The notes under the pieces: model-generated
Databases searched by the model: none
Seen by the model: the letters and a program-made list of their open reading frames with translations, nothing else
What the model was told of the DNA's origin: nothing
Made by a program: the position numbers and the translations under genes
Origin: Brachycybe producta
Lineage: Eukaryota > Arthropoda > Diplopoda > Playtdesmida > Andrognathidae
Assembly (NCBI GenBank): GCA_036925085.1
Contig: JAUPFP010000120.1
Coordinates: 77,501 to 141,500 of the forward strand
Direction: 5' to 3'
DNA length: 64,000 nt
Shown here: positions 21,791-34,319 of the stretch, piece by piece
How the letters are laid out: the number at the start of each line of letters is the position of its first letter
Position numbering within the stretch: the stretch's first letter is position 1

Positions 21791-22672
21791 AGGCCATCTT
21801 CTTCTATAGAAATACAATTTAAATGCTGTTTGTTCGGGCATCATGGAAAAAAAAAACGATTTTCACAACATTTCACACAAATCTTAACTTTCTTAAGCTC
21901 GACCCAACTTACATTTTAGACCAATTTCTAAATCAAAACGTTAACCGGAAGTGTTTTGTGGGCTTTTATGTTTCATAGACTTTATAGTAACTTTATAGTA
22001 AGGTAGTACCGGTACAGTAGAGTAACCTCCCCCCCCCAATACATACATGCAGTTTACTATAATATATATTGTCGATATGCTGTTTGTATGTTATCACGAT
22101 CTCGATACAGTACCGACCTAATACAGAAATGGTATCGATATGGTACAGCCCGATATCAGCACGTTACCTATCCAATATCAATATGGTACCGGCCCGATAT
22201 CATTACGTTCCCGACAAAATACAGTACTGTACGAAAAGAGCCAAAGTCCCCCCAAAAATGCTTTAAAAGTAAACAGTCAATGTGGGAAATAATCCCTCTC
22301 CAAAAGTAGAATAGCCACGTGACCCGTTTATTCAGTAATGCCTAGTTCTCACAACCTTCTTGTAGCTCGGGCTAAGATAGCCTTGGCTAAACGACTGTGT
22401 TTACATGTGAGCACCTACATATGGGCTTCGTGACCTGCCTAAAGGTGGCGCTCACTACAGCATATTTATTTCATTTTTACAAATTTGGCACTGGCCATTA
22501 TTTGTGGACATTGTGCTGTGTATAGCCTGCATAATGTATACATAATTGGAGGGAAAATGGCTGATATTGTCCATACTAACAAAACTGAATTGCGTGAGTC
22601 TTCATTGAACACACGAAATGCAACATATTTTAATTGTAGGTAGGTTGATGATTTAGAGTTTATGGAAATAAG

Positions 22673-22677
<5 letters not shown>

Positions 22678-22706
<29 letters not shown>
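22678..22706. repeat. (TA)n microsatellite at Helitron 5' end
   Basis: A run of alternating T and A immediately before ttaagccatgtctgtcc, the 5' portion of the Helitron. Confidence 0.8.
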
Positions 22707-22710
<4 letters not shown>

Positions 22711-23228
22711 GCCATGTCTGTCCTTTTCATGTGAGCAACTTTTTAACCCTTGAACCACATCGAAATTTATATAAATTTAAATGAATAAATGAACCGCTTT
22801 TTTTCTCAAGGTCAACTATATGTTGCACACTCCCCATCCAAGAACCCCATGCTATTAAATTGGAGAGGGGAAAAGGTTGGAAAGTGTAGAAGGGGAGGGG
22901 GAGAGAGAAACGTAGAAGGGGAAAAAGTGGGAGGGGGTGACTAAAATTGAAATGAAAGGAGTAAAAAAAAAAGAAAAAAACGACGCGCATGCGCACACCA
23001 GAAAAAATGAAACGCTCATTTTCTCTTTCAAATGTAAAAAAGGGGAGGGGATAATAGTAGCAAAATTAAACTAGAATTTTTTTTTTGCTCCGCCCTTTTA
23101 TGAATTGGGTTGTTGGGTTTGTTACTTGGTTTGACGGCATAAAAGGGCGGAGGAAAAAAAATTCTAATGCTGCTTACTAGGCATCTGTGAATTTTGCTCC
23201 CGTCATTTATGACGAGTTACCCCACTAG
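22700..23228 (+). mobile_element. Non-autonomous Helitron, plus orientation
   Basis: It starts with TA repeats then ttaagccatgtctgtcc, and carries tatgttgcac, aagaaccccat and ggagaggggaaaaggttgg. It ends with cccgtcatttatgacga, then gttaccccactag. The base after the end is G rather than the usual T. The internal palindrome is partly deleted. Confidence 0.7.
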
Positions 23229-24319
23229 GTATTAAATAAAGATCAACTGATAATTTTAAATTATTTTAATAAATTAACAAATAGACTGAAACATCTAACA
23301 ATGGAAATAGAAAATGAATAACGCCATTTTCTATTCAGATTTATGACCACCAGGTGGCATACGATCAAGTTAACTTTGTTTTGCATTCACACTAAATAAT
23401 GTGTAGGCTACATATGGGTAACCAAGGCTACCTAACCAAAGCTAACATTTGACATTGACCACCATCTAGTGTGTGTTCTCACAACCCTTATACATAGGCT
23501 AAGTCCTTAGGCTGAGCTACATGAAGGTTGTGAGAACTAGGCATTACAGTGATAAACTATCTTCAATCATAACCAATTGGTAATAATGACTGTAAAAAAT
23601 GTATAACGATTTAGTAACCATAGGCAATGAGCCATTCAGCAACCTTAACCGTTTGTTAACTGTAATAGTTCAACAGCCACCATTGTTTGGCAAATGCAGC
23701 CGTTCAGTAACCACAACCAATAATTAATAAATTGGTTGTCGGTTAACCATTTCATAAAATTGCTGGTTCTAAATTATTTATATGCCCTACATGTTTGTAT
23801 GCAAACAGACATTTTCCAGACTCTTTAAAGCCTATTTTTATTGTGAGGTTACTAGAGTGGTTAATTGTGGTTATGTATAACCGTGAAGATATTTTTTTTT
23901 AGAAACAAGCCAGTAAGGTACCATAAAAATCGTGATGTTACCAGAATGTTCTCAAAAAATTTTCCAGAAGCCTCTCTAAACTGGAAGGCGCCCAGGAGCC
24001 TCTCAAAACTAAGATGCCCCATGCAGCCCCTCAAAACTTAAAAACCTCCGAAGCATATAGAAACTGAAAAGCCCATTGGGAACTTCTCAAAATTGGGTCA
24101 CACTCTAAAATTTCAGACGTGTTTACGTGTTTGTAATTTTTATTAAAAAAATGCTGCTAATATTTTAGACTCGCTTTTGGAGGGAGGGGAGGGCGAAGCG
24201 CCAATAGCAGACATTACTCACCTGAGTCACCTAGAATTTTGTAGCCAGCACATGAAAAAAACAAAAAAACTCAGCAAAAACAAAAAAATTCAGCCTCCTT
24301 CTGACTAGACTTGCACCAC

Positions 24320-24550
24320 TTTATTCATAAAGATAACTCAAAAACTGAGCAAATACTGAGTTACGGGGACAAATACCGATACTGGGAAGATCAGGCTTAG
24401 AAGCTTTACCCATACCTCGGTGTGCATGCTCAGGAGAAAACTGACGATTTTTATTTATATGGTCCAAGGTCTAGGTTCGTAAATATTAGCAAATGCTTAT
24501 TCTACGACCTTTTGCTCAGAAACAGAAATTTTCAATATGTTCTAATGCCA
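24320..24550. repeat. Dispersed repeat shared with 34.77-34.99 kb
   Basis: attcataaagataactcaaa, actgagcaaat, gctcaggaga and cagaaattttcaat recur in order near 34.78-34.97 kb. Together with the duplicated peptide genes downstream it suggests an extended segmental duplication. Confidence 0.5.
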
Positions 24551-24852
24551 CTCACCCGGAATGGCTATTATATTCTATAGGAGGCCTCTTCCCCCACCCG
24601 CGATTTTGAGAAAAGTTTATACTTTTCAAGCAAACGTTTTTTCAGCAGAAACATTACAACAAAATTCAAATTGTTTTAGAAACTAGAATAGTTGGTGTTG
24701 ATGATAAAAGATTTTCATTATGCTATCTTTCAAAATAATTTTTTTCTGACAGTTTTGTCAAAAAAGGCAAAAACTGCTTTTCATTAAAATGTCAATTGAA
24801 AAAACAAAACAAATCGTTTTCAAACTGCTATAAAATGCTTATTTTTAAAAAT

Positions 24853-25696
24853 AGTGACTGACCCTTTTCTACTGGACAGAATCTGCTTATTTGTGGACAC
24901 GAGACGAGTTCGCACTCGTGTTAACAGGGATTGGTTAGGTCACTTATTCTATCTGGACAGGGAGGACTAGGCCAATATAATACCTTTTTGACATCCTCAC
25001 TAGCCCTAAAAAGGACTTCCACAGTTTCGAGGATCTTTTGTCATCCATATCCCATCAGGTTTGCTCACGTTAAATCACCTTTTAAGATCAGATTGACTGC
25101 TTTTTTCTTGTAGAATCACGGTTTCCACATGGTCATCGTCTCGGAAATGATGACTTATTTGAAAATCTGAAATGATGATGATGATGAAACACTACTGCAA
25201 AAAATAAAGTTAACCACAGTTTGACTAGTGAGAAATAACTTGATTAATTCCGGTAAAAATATAAATTCGAACTGATAAAATAAAACTCTTTTAACACAAA
25301 ATAACGTACATAAACTGTATTTAGAATCTAGCCAAAATTTTGCATATATTCACTGCTTAAAAGACTACGAGAAAATATTACAAATACACACTTTTTATAC
25401 CCTGAGAATACCAAAATATTAGTTGGCGGATTATGATGGCACATTTACTAGTGTTAAGAGTTAAAGGTCTTGGCCCATTTTGCAAAAATCCGTTACATCA
25501 GTATTTTCACACAGATTTTCGCATTAAAAATGCGTAAATCCAAAAGGGTGACTCATTGCTTATCCCTGGCATTTGGGTCAAACGGTACACACCGTACCGA
25601 GTGACCTAAAAGCTAAAAGGGTTACAGGGCCCAACAAAAGCACACATGAGCGCAAAAATAATAAAAAAAATACGCTACAGGACCCGAAACGTTTCA
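24853..25696. mobile_element. Diverged solo LTR related to the Gypsy element
   Basis: Its start (tgactgacccttttctactg) and inner blocks (ggaggactaggccaatataa, tcctcactagccct, gaggatctttt, taccgagtgacc) follow the 988-bp LTRs at 51.8 and 59.7 kb, and it ends cgaaacgtttca like their caaaacgtctca. It is flanked by AAAT on both sides (24849-24852 and 25697-25700), a 4-bp target duplication as for Gypsy. No internal region remains, so it is a solo LTR of an older, related family. Confidence 0.7.
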
Positions 25697-26242
25697 AAAT
25701 ATTGCCATGATTTTTTTAACATAATCATTTACCTTTCTAGTTTTGAAGGCAATTTGAATTTTTTCATAATGTTGGATCTAAAAAACACTCACTTGCCTTT
25801 TTTACGTCCAAATTTTACAAAAACGTCCATGGAGCATACCATTAGCCACTGCAGAGGCGCCGTCCGTGGGGCCAAAATCAAAATAAATATTTATTCGGGC
25901 CACCTTGAGAGTTCACCTAATAAAAAAAAATTTTCCAAAAAAATATTCTTTACTAATGTTCTTTTTGTGCATATAGTGCAAACATTCCCATTTGTGTAAA
26001 GTAAAATAGCACAGCTGCTAAGAAGATAATTATTGCGTTTTCAAAAAACAACAAAAAAAAAAAATTCGAATATATACGAGTGTAAGTACATAGGGATAAT
26101 CGAATTCTTGAATTAGTAAACCTACAAAAACAAACTTTTTTTTATAAATTAAGTCAACGTTTATTTATGAAAGGTAAACAATTTGCCTCATATAGAGTTA
26201 ACATATGACTACGAGCTAAAGCTAAGAACACAAATGAGAGCG

Positions 26243-26277
26243 TATAAAGGAGCCAAAATTTTAGCATAGAAGTTCAA
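26243..26277 (+). promoter_or_regulatory. Core promoter of the second peptide gene
   Basis: tataaagga (26243 on) is followed 28 bases later by agttcaa (26271-26277). The arrangement and the downstream cacaataagcaaaactttg are nearly the same at the paralogue near 36.1 kb. Confidence 0.65.
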
Positions 26278-26345
26278 TCACAATAAGCAAAACTTTGAAA
26301 TAACAGCTTGTATTAGTTGTTAAAAACAGCCTTTAATTACCTAAA

Positions 26346-28001
26346 ATGGAAAAAGTTTTTGCTTTTCTTTTCGTGGCTTCATTCTTGGTCTTCATTGCAG
26401 TAAGTTCATATCTATGTATAATAATACTATTAAACGAATTAAAGATAGCTTAAGTACAGCGTACTGTAACAAAAACAAGGTTTTGAAGCTTAGTCTTACT
26501 TTTTTTACAAAAAATGTAATTTGCTCACAACCTCACAGGCTAATTAATAACTAAATCAAACCGTGCAACAGGAAAAGAATTAAGTTGTCTTCATGATAAT
26601 CATATTTAAAACTTGGCATAATAAACCCAAAATTAATTACACTAAATTCCCTTTTGAGTAGACGTTAGCCCAAATCAAAATAGCATAATGGACAAACTAG
26701 CGTTATAAAACTTTGATCAATCTGTGACATGCGCGCATTGCATCTCAAAAGTCGTATAGCAAGCATGTCAAATTCAAAGGCCAAATGAAAAAGGTCTAAG
26801 TTTATGTGGGCCGCAACAATAACAAAAACTTCAATTTTTATAGACACGTATGTTTATTTCGAAAAGTACAGCATAAAAAAACAAAACAATTACAACGGTA
26901 AAAATTAACGTTTTCCTATTGACACTTGGCATCTTTTCTCCGCTACAATCTTTCCTACTTCTGGGGAAATCTTGTTCGCATTGATTACTTTCAAAATTGA
27001 CCCAAGTTGAATGTCAGTAATTCTGGATCTGACAGGGGCTTAGCCGCAAAGCTATTCGTTGTGGGCTGCATGCGGTCCGCGGGCTGTGAGCTTGACATGC
27101 TTGTCGTACAGTATTCTATAAGGATAATGTTGCTGTCTGATACACATTACAGTCGACTGCGTACATTGACCAATAGATGGCGCTGCTAACTTGTCTGTAC
27201 TACAATTACAATTTTCTACATAAATCGATTAGATCTATGTAAATGGCCATGTCAGGGATTGATCAAAGTTTTTTTTAACACTAGTGCCTTTAGCTTTCTT
27301 TTCAATTTAAACTTGTATTTTTGTTTTACTGTTTTGAGTTTTTAAGTCTAATTTCATTAAATTTCTTAAATTGTTTTTGTATTTTAGTTTGTGTGTGTCA
27401 CTATTTTTATTGAATCCCTTATATCCTATATTGTGTCTCACATCTTCTATTAGTTTTAACTAATAAAATATGAGGTTGGTTAAAGTAACCTCGAGTCTGT
27501 ATATCAGTTTAGCCCACACTTTTTATTTTTTATGAGCTTTATATGATGAGTAAATAAAAAATATTTTCTTCTAAACTAATAATAAGGAATCCGGTAGAAG
27601 AATAAAAGAATATTAACAACACAACATTTATATTTTAAAATACTGTACATTAAAATTTATGAAAATTTCAAAAAGATAGAATTTTGGGCTAAAGTACGGT
27701 AGGCCTACGGTTTACGGTATTTCATTTTCATTTTTTTTTGTCAATTTAGGCATATATTCTATCATAATTTAACGATATGTAAAGATGTTTTAGAAAATGA
27801 TCACTTTAAATAATTAATGTGTATCTTGTTTATTTCCAAATTTAGGCAGCTCCTGCAGAGAGAGACGTGAACGAAGTAATATCAGAAGAGATAAAGGAAC
27901 TGCAAGCTCGCCTTCCACCATTTTTAAATGCTGATCCTTTTAATATAGTCGGCCTTATTGTAGGCCTCCTTCAGGCACTATTGGGGTTAATAGGATTATA
28001 A
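26346..28001 (+). CDS. Small secreted peptide precursor, paralogue A
   Basis: Exon 1 is 26346-26399 (18 codons, MEKVFAFLFVASFLVFIA) and ends at a gtaagt donor. Exon 2 is 27846-28001, after a tttag acceptor; the intron is phase 0 and 1446 bases. The product has 69 residues: signal peptide to about residue 22, an acidic pro-region (ERDVNEVISEEIKEL) ending near an Ala-Arg, then a hydrophobic tail of about 29 residues (ADPFNIVGLIVGLLQALLG and on). It has no cysteines. A polyadenylation signal lies at about 28133. It shares 31 of 51 exon-2 residues with the paralogue at 36183-37511. Its intron contains an extra hAT-like insert. The family is not recognised; a membrane-active secreted peptide is a reasonable inference only. 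Confidence 0.75.
26760..27104. mobile_element. hAT-like element in intron of paralogue A
   Basis: caagcatgtcaaattcaaag on the left faces gagcttgacatgcttg on the right, and ggccgc/gcggtccgcgggc words lie inside each end. The paralogous intron at 36.2-37.3 kb lacks it and is 321 bases shorter. Insertion after the duplication is therefore likely. Confidence 0.5.
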
Positions 28002-28139
28002 TTTTAAAAGCCCGTTAAATATTATCTGTTAGCTACACTTGCAAGAGCAGAAATATAAAATTAAAATTATAATTAGTAGTTACTATCACAATCAAATGAA
28101 AAATTACAATTAACGTGTATAATCGGTAAGCAAATAAAA

Positions 28140-28860
28140 ATATTATTACCATAATTTTATTGCCATTCACTTATTTACAACTTCTTGTTAATTATTATTC
28201 CTAATAATTAATATTTAATAAAAAAACTCAATTATATTTTTGCTTAAAATTGGTAGTTAATTTATTATAAGAAAAAAATATTGATTATACTATTTTGAAA
28301 CCAACAGATTTGCAAAAAAAGTTGACGCAATGTGAACAATTACAATCTTACATATGATCACAGAGGCGTGTTACATGACACTACTTATCGTGCCTCCTAC
28401 GCAGGCTCTACTCCTATGTGTTCTCACATTAGAAGATTTATTTAATGAAAGTGACGTCATATCTCTTATTGCGATATATAGTGTCCATATTCCTCTAAAC
28501 TGTTCAAATCTATATCGTAATTTCTAACACACAATGTTTACACGTGAGTTTCATTTACCCATATAATGTTTCACCCTCCAAGTAAATAAATATATAATTA
28601 TTTCTTTTGTGTTTTACCCAATCATGTTTTAATTGAACTTCCATGCCTTATTCTTTTGTGATTTGTGTTTATACGGGACTTAAACTCAGGTGGTATATCA
28701 CAAACCCTCTCTTAACGAAAAGCGGTATCCGCTCTAGTCAAGAGAGTCTACAACCTGAGCCCCGTAACAAGAACTCTACATTGTTACATCCTAGTTTAGC
28801 AGAACAGAGATATAACGACCTATCATCATAGTGTCGAAACAAGGACAAAGATATAATGTA
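28140..28860. other. 3' flank of paralogue A, gene-free
   Basis: About 28140-28260 still matches the flank of the paralogue near 37.7-37.8 kb. Beyond that nothing is recognised. Confidence 0.45.
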
Positions 28861-28866
28861 CCTGAC

Positions 28867-29270
28867 GCAAATAAGGCCCAGCGTCTAATAAGGCCCATAT
28901 AAAAAGTCACCTTTACTATAAGTCGTGCCAGTTTGGTTTTCTACACACAAACACAAAAAGACACAATACAACAATTCTGTGGCACAATATTGTCTAGCAA
29001 GTTTGACCAAGACATTTGTGGGAGGTAGTTATCTCTCTTCATTTTATAAAACTATGCCATACAAATTTGAAAGTTTTATTCCAAAATTTTGTTCTTTTCA
29101 CATTGTTTTTATATTTAAATTATTCTTTCAACTTTAAACTTTATTGTAAAAAAATGTTTTAATTGACTTGAATTCATATTTTATGTGAAAATTGTTGTAA
29201 TCAAACCTAGTAACTGGCAGCTAATAAGACTCAGTAAATTTATTGGTGGGCCTTATTAAAGTGCTATAAT
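28867..29270. repeat. Inverted aataaggccca repeats around a gene-free segment
   Basis: aataaggccca occurs twice near 28872 and 28888, and its inverse tgggccttatta near 29257. They may be remains of terminal repeats of a decayed DNA transposon. Confidence 0.35.
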
Positions 29271-29331
29271 TTATGATTTTATTTTTTGACGATTGATTGT
29301 AAAGTTATTTTGTTTCTACATACCTCTGAAA

Positions 29332-29710
29332 ATGTCAGAAAGCAAGCAAAAATGTGGTCTTTTGACTGATGAAAGTCTAGAAGCTGCTTTGAAAGCTGTA
29401 CAAAGGGGACAACTATCTCAATGCATTAAGGCAAAATCATGAAAAAAGCATTAAATTATAAGGGCTAGGGAGTGATCAAAGACCTTTTCAAAGGAAAGGA
29501 TTGTAAAAAAGAGGCTGCCACTACAAAACAGGATAAAAAACAAAGAAAAATATAGGAACAGTGTCAAAAGGGTAGTATTGGCACAAATGCAGAGAAGAAA
29601 AGGTTGCTAACATCAGAAGAGTGTGTTGGTCTCACCAAACAACAATGTGACAGATCTGTATGCCATTATGTTGATGATCTCAACTTAGTTCCTATACAAG
29701 AGTGCCAAGT
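29332..29710 (+). pseudogene. Pogo-like transposase N-terminal remnant
   Basis: From the ATG at 29332 the frame reads SLEAALKAVQRGQLSQ, which fits the start of the psq-type helix-turn-helix domain of pogo-family transposases and related domesticated proteins. A stop follows after about 36 codons. Lysine-rich frames and, in another frame, LTSEECVGLTKQQCD continue to about 29700. No catalytic domain was found. I read it as a decayed pogo-like copy; the call rests on one short motif. Confidence 0.35.
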
Positions 29711-30970
29711 AATTATTTTCTTTTTCAAATATTTAATTTTGTTAATGAGCTTTATTAAACTACCATAAGCCTCACACAAGACGTTTTTAAAATTTACATT
29801 ACTCTAAGATTTGTTTTGTTTTTTAAATAGTAATAAAAACTTTAGTATATATTACATGAAGTATGGAGCCTGCAGGGCCATAGAGACCCACCTTGAGCCC
29901 TGGTGAAGATTACCATTCTGGGTCCTTAATGCTGAATTTCTAATGTCAGCTGTAGGCAGTTAACTATTTTGTTTTTATTAAAAAAAAAATTATAAATGTG
30001 CATTCGAACCACATTTTGTAATTTTTTTTCACAATGTTTTTCCCAACAGGTTTTCACCCATATTGCCACCTTGACAATATGGTAATAATAGTATCATAGG
30101 CTATATGGCAATGATGATTACATCATTCATTATATGTTCTTAGCATTGTAAGATGTGTAAAAAAATTAAAATTGAATTATTTAAAAAATAAATTAAATTT
30201 TTTTTTTTAAATTTAAAAATTTGAGAATTTTTTTTAATTAAGGAGGAATAAATAATGTGGTCAAGGACCTTGCAAACAAATGTTGTTAAGGAAACTGGTC
30301 TAAAGTTAAGCACTTGATTAAGCAAGTGGACTGGTTTTAGCTAATTCAACATACTGTAAATGGAAAAATGCCTACTTGCAGACATTGTTGAAATAATAAC
30401 TGAAGGCACAGACCCACTTGTGCAACATTTTTTTAATTATAGCATGTAATCCATCTAACCATACCAAATAGGACAAAATGTTGATTATTAATTCCCTCAG
30501 ATACCCTTACATTGAACAATAACTGATGCATTAGTTAGTAATAGACCAAGAATTTTATCATTTCTACTTGGTTGACCTGATGTAAGTATATATCCAATGT
30601 AAAAATGAATCTGCTAGTTGTTGATCATTACTATTGGTTAATGCCTGCATTTCCCAGTTGATGTTTGGAAAATTAACATCGATGCAAAATTATAGTTGAT
30701 TATGAGTAACAAACATGAAGAGCATCAAGTGAAGCTTTCATGCTATGCATATCATTCAATGGAGATCCTGGGGCACTGTAAAAAGAGTTTAAGATCTTTT
30801 TGCCAGTTTGCAGTAATATGCTGCAGCAAACCAGGACACATTCTGTTTCAACTTTCAAAATACCTGAAATAGCAATAATTACCACTCCACTGGTATGGCC
30901 AACCTTGTCCCTGCAATACACTAAAGCCATCTGGAAACACCTCCAAATTACTATCTATGTCACAAAATTA
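29711..30970. other. Gene-free AT-rich stretch
   Basis: Only low-complexity A/T and unsupported short frames. Confidence 0.4.
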
Positions 30971-30971
30971 T

Positions 30972-32009
30972 ATTTCACCCCATTTCAATTGGGTTTAAAT
31001 TGCAAATATATGGTGGTAAGTGAATAATAGTGTGTCCATGTTGTGCAGCCAATTCATCAATGACATAATGCTTAATTGCATTTGTTTGTTTCACTAAATG
31101 CAGTAGATGCATTTTTAGCATTTTATCATCAAATAAAATGCCATGTTTTTTAGCCATGCTTGGATATTACTTTTCTTATATCTGGTTTGTGGGTGGTTTG
31201 TCTATTTGCACACTACTGTAGGGTGCATTGCCTATAACTATGATACTGGAAGGTGGGATGTTAGGCAAAAGTTCATGGTAATCTCCTGTTTTTGTTTTGG
31301 CTTGAAAATACAATGAAGCATTTGGAACAAAACCATTCATTGAGCCAGCATGACATATAATAAACTGGTGTCCTTTACTGTTAGGGACTTCTGGTCCTGA
31401 TGCTTTTTTGACAGTGCATACAACCATGTCTTCTTGACATGGTGAATGGTGTGCTGATATGTTTCATCCAAATAAATAACAGGATGAGCAGGATTTTTCA
31501 TTGTAAGATGTTTCATTGTCTTCAAAAAATTTTGTCTTTCTACAACTATGTGTAGTTTTTCCAGTAAAAATTTTCTTCCATCAACATTTTTCCATCTGAA
31601 ACCGAGTTTATGTATAATTTTCTTTGTGCTGCTTTTGTGCCCATTGACGGAGCATCTCTTAACCATTTCTGCAGTTATAGATGAGTGTTGGGAATTTTCT
31701 TTCTCTATAGAAGTCATGTATAATTTGACAAACAACTTGTTTATCAAAGTTATCGAAATCTGTAATGGGACTTTCCCACTTTCTTTTCTTACCAGGAGTC
31801 CCAAATTCAGGCTCTTCATTATCTTCCTTTAATATGTGTTTCATGGTTGCTATAGAAACACATGCGACATCTGAAACCCTTTCAGGTGCCTTCTTAAAGT
31901 CAATTTTAGGTGCTCCCAACCTATTTTCTTCCTCCATAAATGAAACAACATTAAAAACACTTTGTCTTGCTTGACTTTTAAGTGGCTTGCCTTGCCATAT
32001 TGAACTCAT
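30972..32009 (-). pseudogene. IS630/Tc1-type DDE transposase, broken
   Basis: From an ATG at 32009 the minus strand encodes an N-terminal part (MSSIWQGKPLKSQAR, then a helix-turn-helix-like KKAPERVSDVACVSIATMKHI). After a shift near 31.7 kb it reads HKLGFRWKNVDGRKFLLE and VIYLDET, the first catalytic aspartate. After another shift near 31.4 kb it gives FIICHAGSMNGFVPNA and VIGNAPYSS, where families in this group have an aspartate before N-A; here it is glycine. An in-frame stop follows, then KHGILFDDKMLKMHLLHLVK and LPPYICNLNPIEM with the final glutamate, and then it stops. At least two frameshifts, one stop and one lost catalytic residue make it inactive. Terminal repeats were not identified. 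Confidence 0.75.
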
Positions 32010-32039
32010 GGTAACTGATGCAATATACAATTGCAAACA

Positions 32040-33480
32040 CGGTTAGCTAGCTCTGGTTAGATTGCAAATTAGTCTTCACTTGATCAAGACCTACTATGCA
32101 GTGAAGTTGTTTTAAAACATGCTTTATTGCTTTCCCCTATGTTGTTACTTGGCCATAAAGTTAACAACAAAATTAAAGTCTCTTATGAAGCAATCAAGAA
32201 GAAAAGGTGTAAGCAAGATGTTTATATAATTAGGGTGAAAGTGTGAACAAAAATTTATCTGACTAACAGTCAATGAACCAGGCCATTGAGCCAGTCTTCA
32301 AAAAATCTCAATTCTGTCTTAAAATCATTTTTAGAAGAGGTCTAGTAAAATAGAACTGGATGTGTGGGGGAGGGAAATAACATCTTTAGAAAGTGAAAGT
32401 GAAGACTTTAATTTTCAATCTAACCAAAAGGTATTTTTCAGAGCAAACATTAATAGCCCTTTTCAGGACCAGGACTAATGGCCTTTTCAGGGAGACCAAA
32501 CATTGCAGAGAAAGATTATCAGTACCAATTCTATGCAGCATGTTAATATAGTTTATAGTTAAAAATCCCAAACATTTTAATTTCTTAAACTAGCCTAAAA
32601 CAATTTATGGCAGTTTAAAAATGTTTATTATGATGCTTATTATGTAAAAATAAAATTGTTTGTGTATTTGTTAAAATAGTGTTAATAACACTAGGCTTAC
32701 TATTTTTTCAGGTTTCTAACACCTTGAATTTGTTAAGTTTATAAAATGGTTGTTGTTATAAAGCTAAAATAAGGATAGTATTTTGTTGTAAATTATTAAC
32801 ATTCTAAGAACAGGGACGGTCATTTAGTAGTTTTCATTTTCTACTTTTTTAAACTTTTGTCCCCTTTCCTTTTTTTCTCATAAGAAAAAGAAGGGACAAA
32901 AGCCAATAAAAAAACCTTTGTCCCCTCTGTTTTATTAGTGTACCACTTATTGACTCAATATAATGTGTTTTTATAAAAATTCAGTGCTCAAGTTAGAGTA
33001 ATTAATCTCTACTTCATAAACCTCTGTAGTTTACCACCAGTAACTATTTTGCATTGCTGCTTTTTTATTTTCAAGTTAATTGTTTCAAAATAATTAATGT
33101 TAATATTGTGAAATACAAGCATTCTTTTATTCATCAATTGAAATTAAAAAAACCAAACAATGATAGTAATAATAAGAAAAACAGTAAAAACAATAATAGA
33201 AAAATAAAGAAAAATGATTTAAATAATAAAAAAGAGCAGTGAGAATGTCATTTAAACATCACTAAAAAGAGATAGGTAATACAAAGAATGAATAGTAGAA
33301 TACTTGAAAAAGGCGATTCAAAATGATTAAAATGAATAAACAATGATTAAACTAAAACAAAACGAAAATATAAAACAAAAAAGGCATCAAAAACATTTTA
33401 CTCACTGTGTACAGAGGAAACACATTGGGAACACCTGCTAGTAAAAAACAGAAAGGAATCTACAAGGAAGTTAAAGAAAA
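32040..33480. other. Gene-free AT-rich stretch
   Basis: A short inverted pair lies near 32860-32930 (acttttgtcccctttccttt facing aagaagggacaaaagcc). Lysine/asparagine-rich frames are composition artefacts. Confidence 0.45.
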
Positions 33481-33519
33481 GAACTGTAGATGAGTAAAAG
33501 AAGCAGACAAAAACCTGCT

Positions 33520-34260
33520 GTTATTGAGGTGTACCCCCAAAGTGATTGGGACAAACTTCTTTGTAAATGGGACAAAATCTACTGGCAATGGACAACTTGG
33601 GACAGCAATTTAAATCTTTGGGCAGCTCTTATTTTTGAGAAAAATTGCATACAAAAAATGGGGTATACCTTAATGCCATACCCCAAAGTGTTTGGGACAA
33701 TTAAAACAACAACTGAAATAGAATATATAGCCAATGGACTGATTGGAACAACTGTAATTTTTTTTGGGCAGTTACCATTTTTGAGGAATATAAGTGTAAA
33801 CATTTGGAGTATACCTTAATGCCATACCCCACATGAAGATATTTCTACAATCAGTAATAGTAGAAGCATGGGACATTTTTCATTGGCTTGTACTCTCAAT
33901 GGATTTCAATGGACAGACTTCATTTTCATTTGGACACCTCTGGTTCAGGAAATACAGCCTTTTGAAATACCATTAAGGTATACACCAAGGTTATCCTAGA
34001 ATGGAAACTGGAAATGGGACATGCCTGAAATGTGTTCCATTGGATTGTACCCTCAATGAACTTCAATGGACAGTTTTTATTTTTATTCAGCCACTTCCAT
34101 TTCTGGAAAACCAGCCTTTTGAAATAACATTAAGGTATACACCAAGGTTATCATAGAATGGAAACTGGAAATGGGATGTCTGAAACTTGTTCCATTGGAT
34201 TGCACCTTCAATGGACTTCAATGGACAGTTTTCATTTTAATTCGGACACTAAACTAACTG
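33520..34260. repeat. Degenerate tandem repeat array, about 150-170 bp units
   Basis: Blocks ccccaaagtg.ttgggacaa, ttaaggtatacaccaaggtt, agaatggaaactggaaatgg, cattgga.tgtaccctcaatg and aatggacagtttt.atttt recur with 150-170-base spacing. Two sub-families are visible (before and after about 33.84 kb). No gene. Confidence 0.6.
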
Positions 34261-34319
34261 GCGAATGTTGTTTGCCACTTATGGAGGTTGGCGCCATCTA
34301 CCTTGCATTTATACAAATA

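Larger units (their letters stand above)
22333..23549. mobile_element. Foldback element interrupted by a Helitron
   Basis: The left end cagtaatgcctagttctcac and the right end gtgagaactaggcattacag are inverted repeats, with aaccttcttgtagctcgg facing ctgagctacatgaaggtt next inside. The Helitron copy at about 22.70-23.23 kb was inserted into its middle. No target duplication was recognised. Confidence 0.6.
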
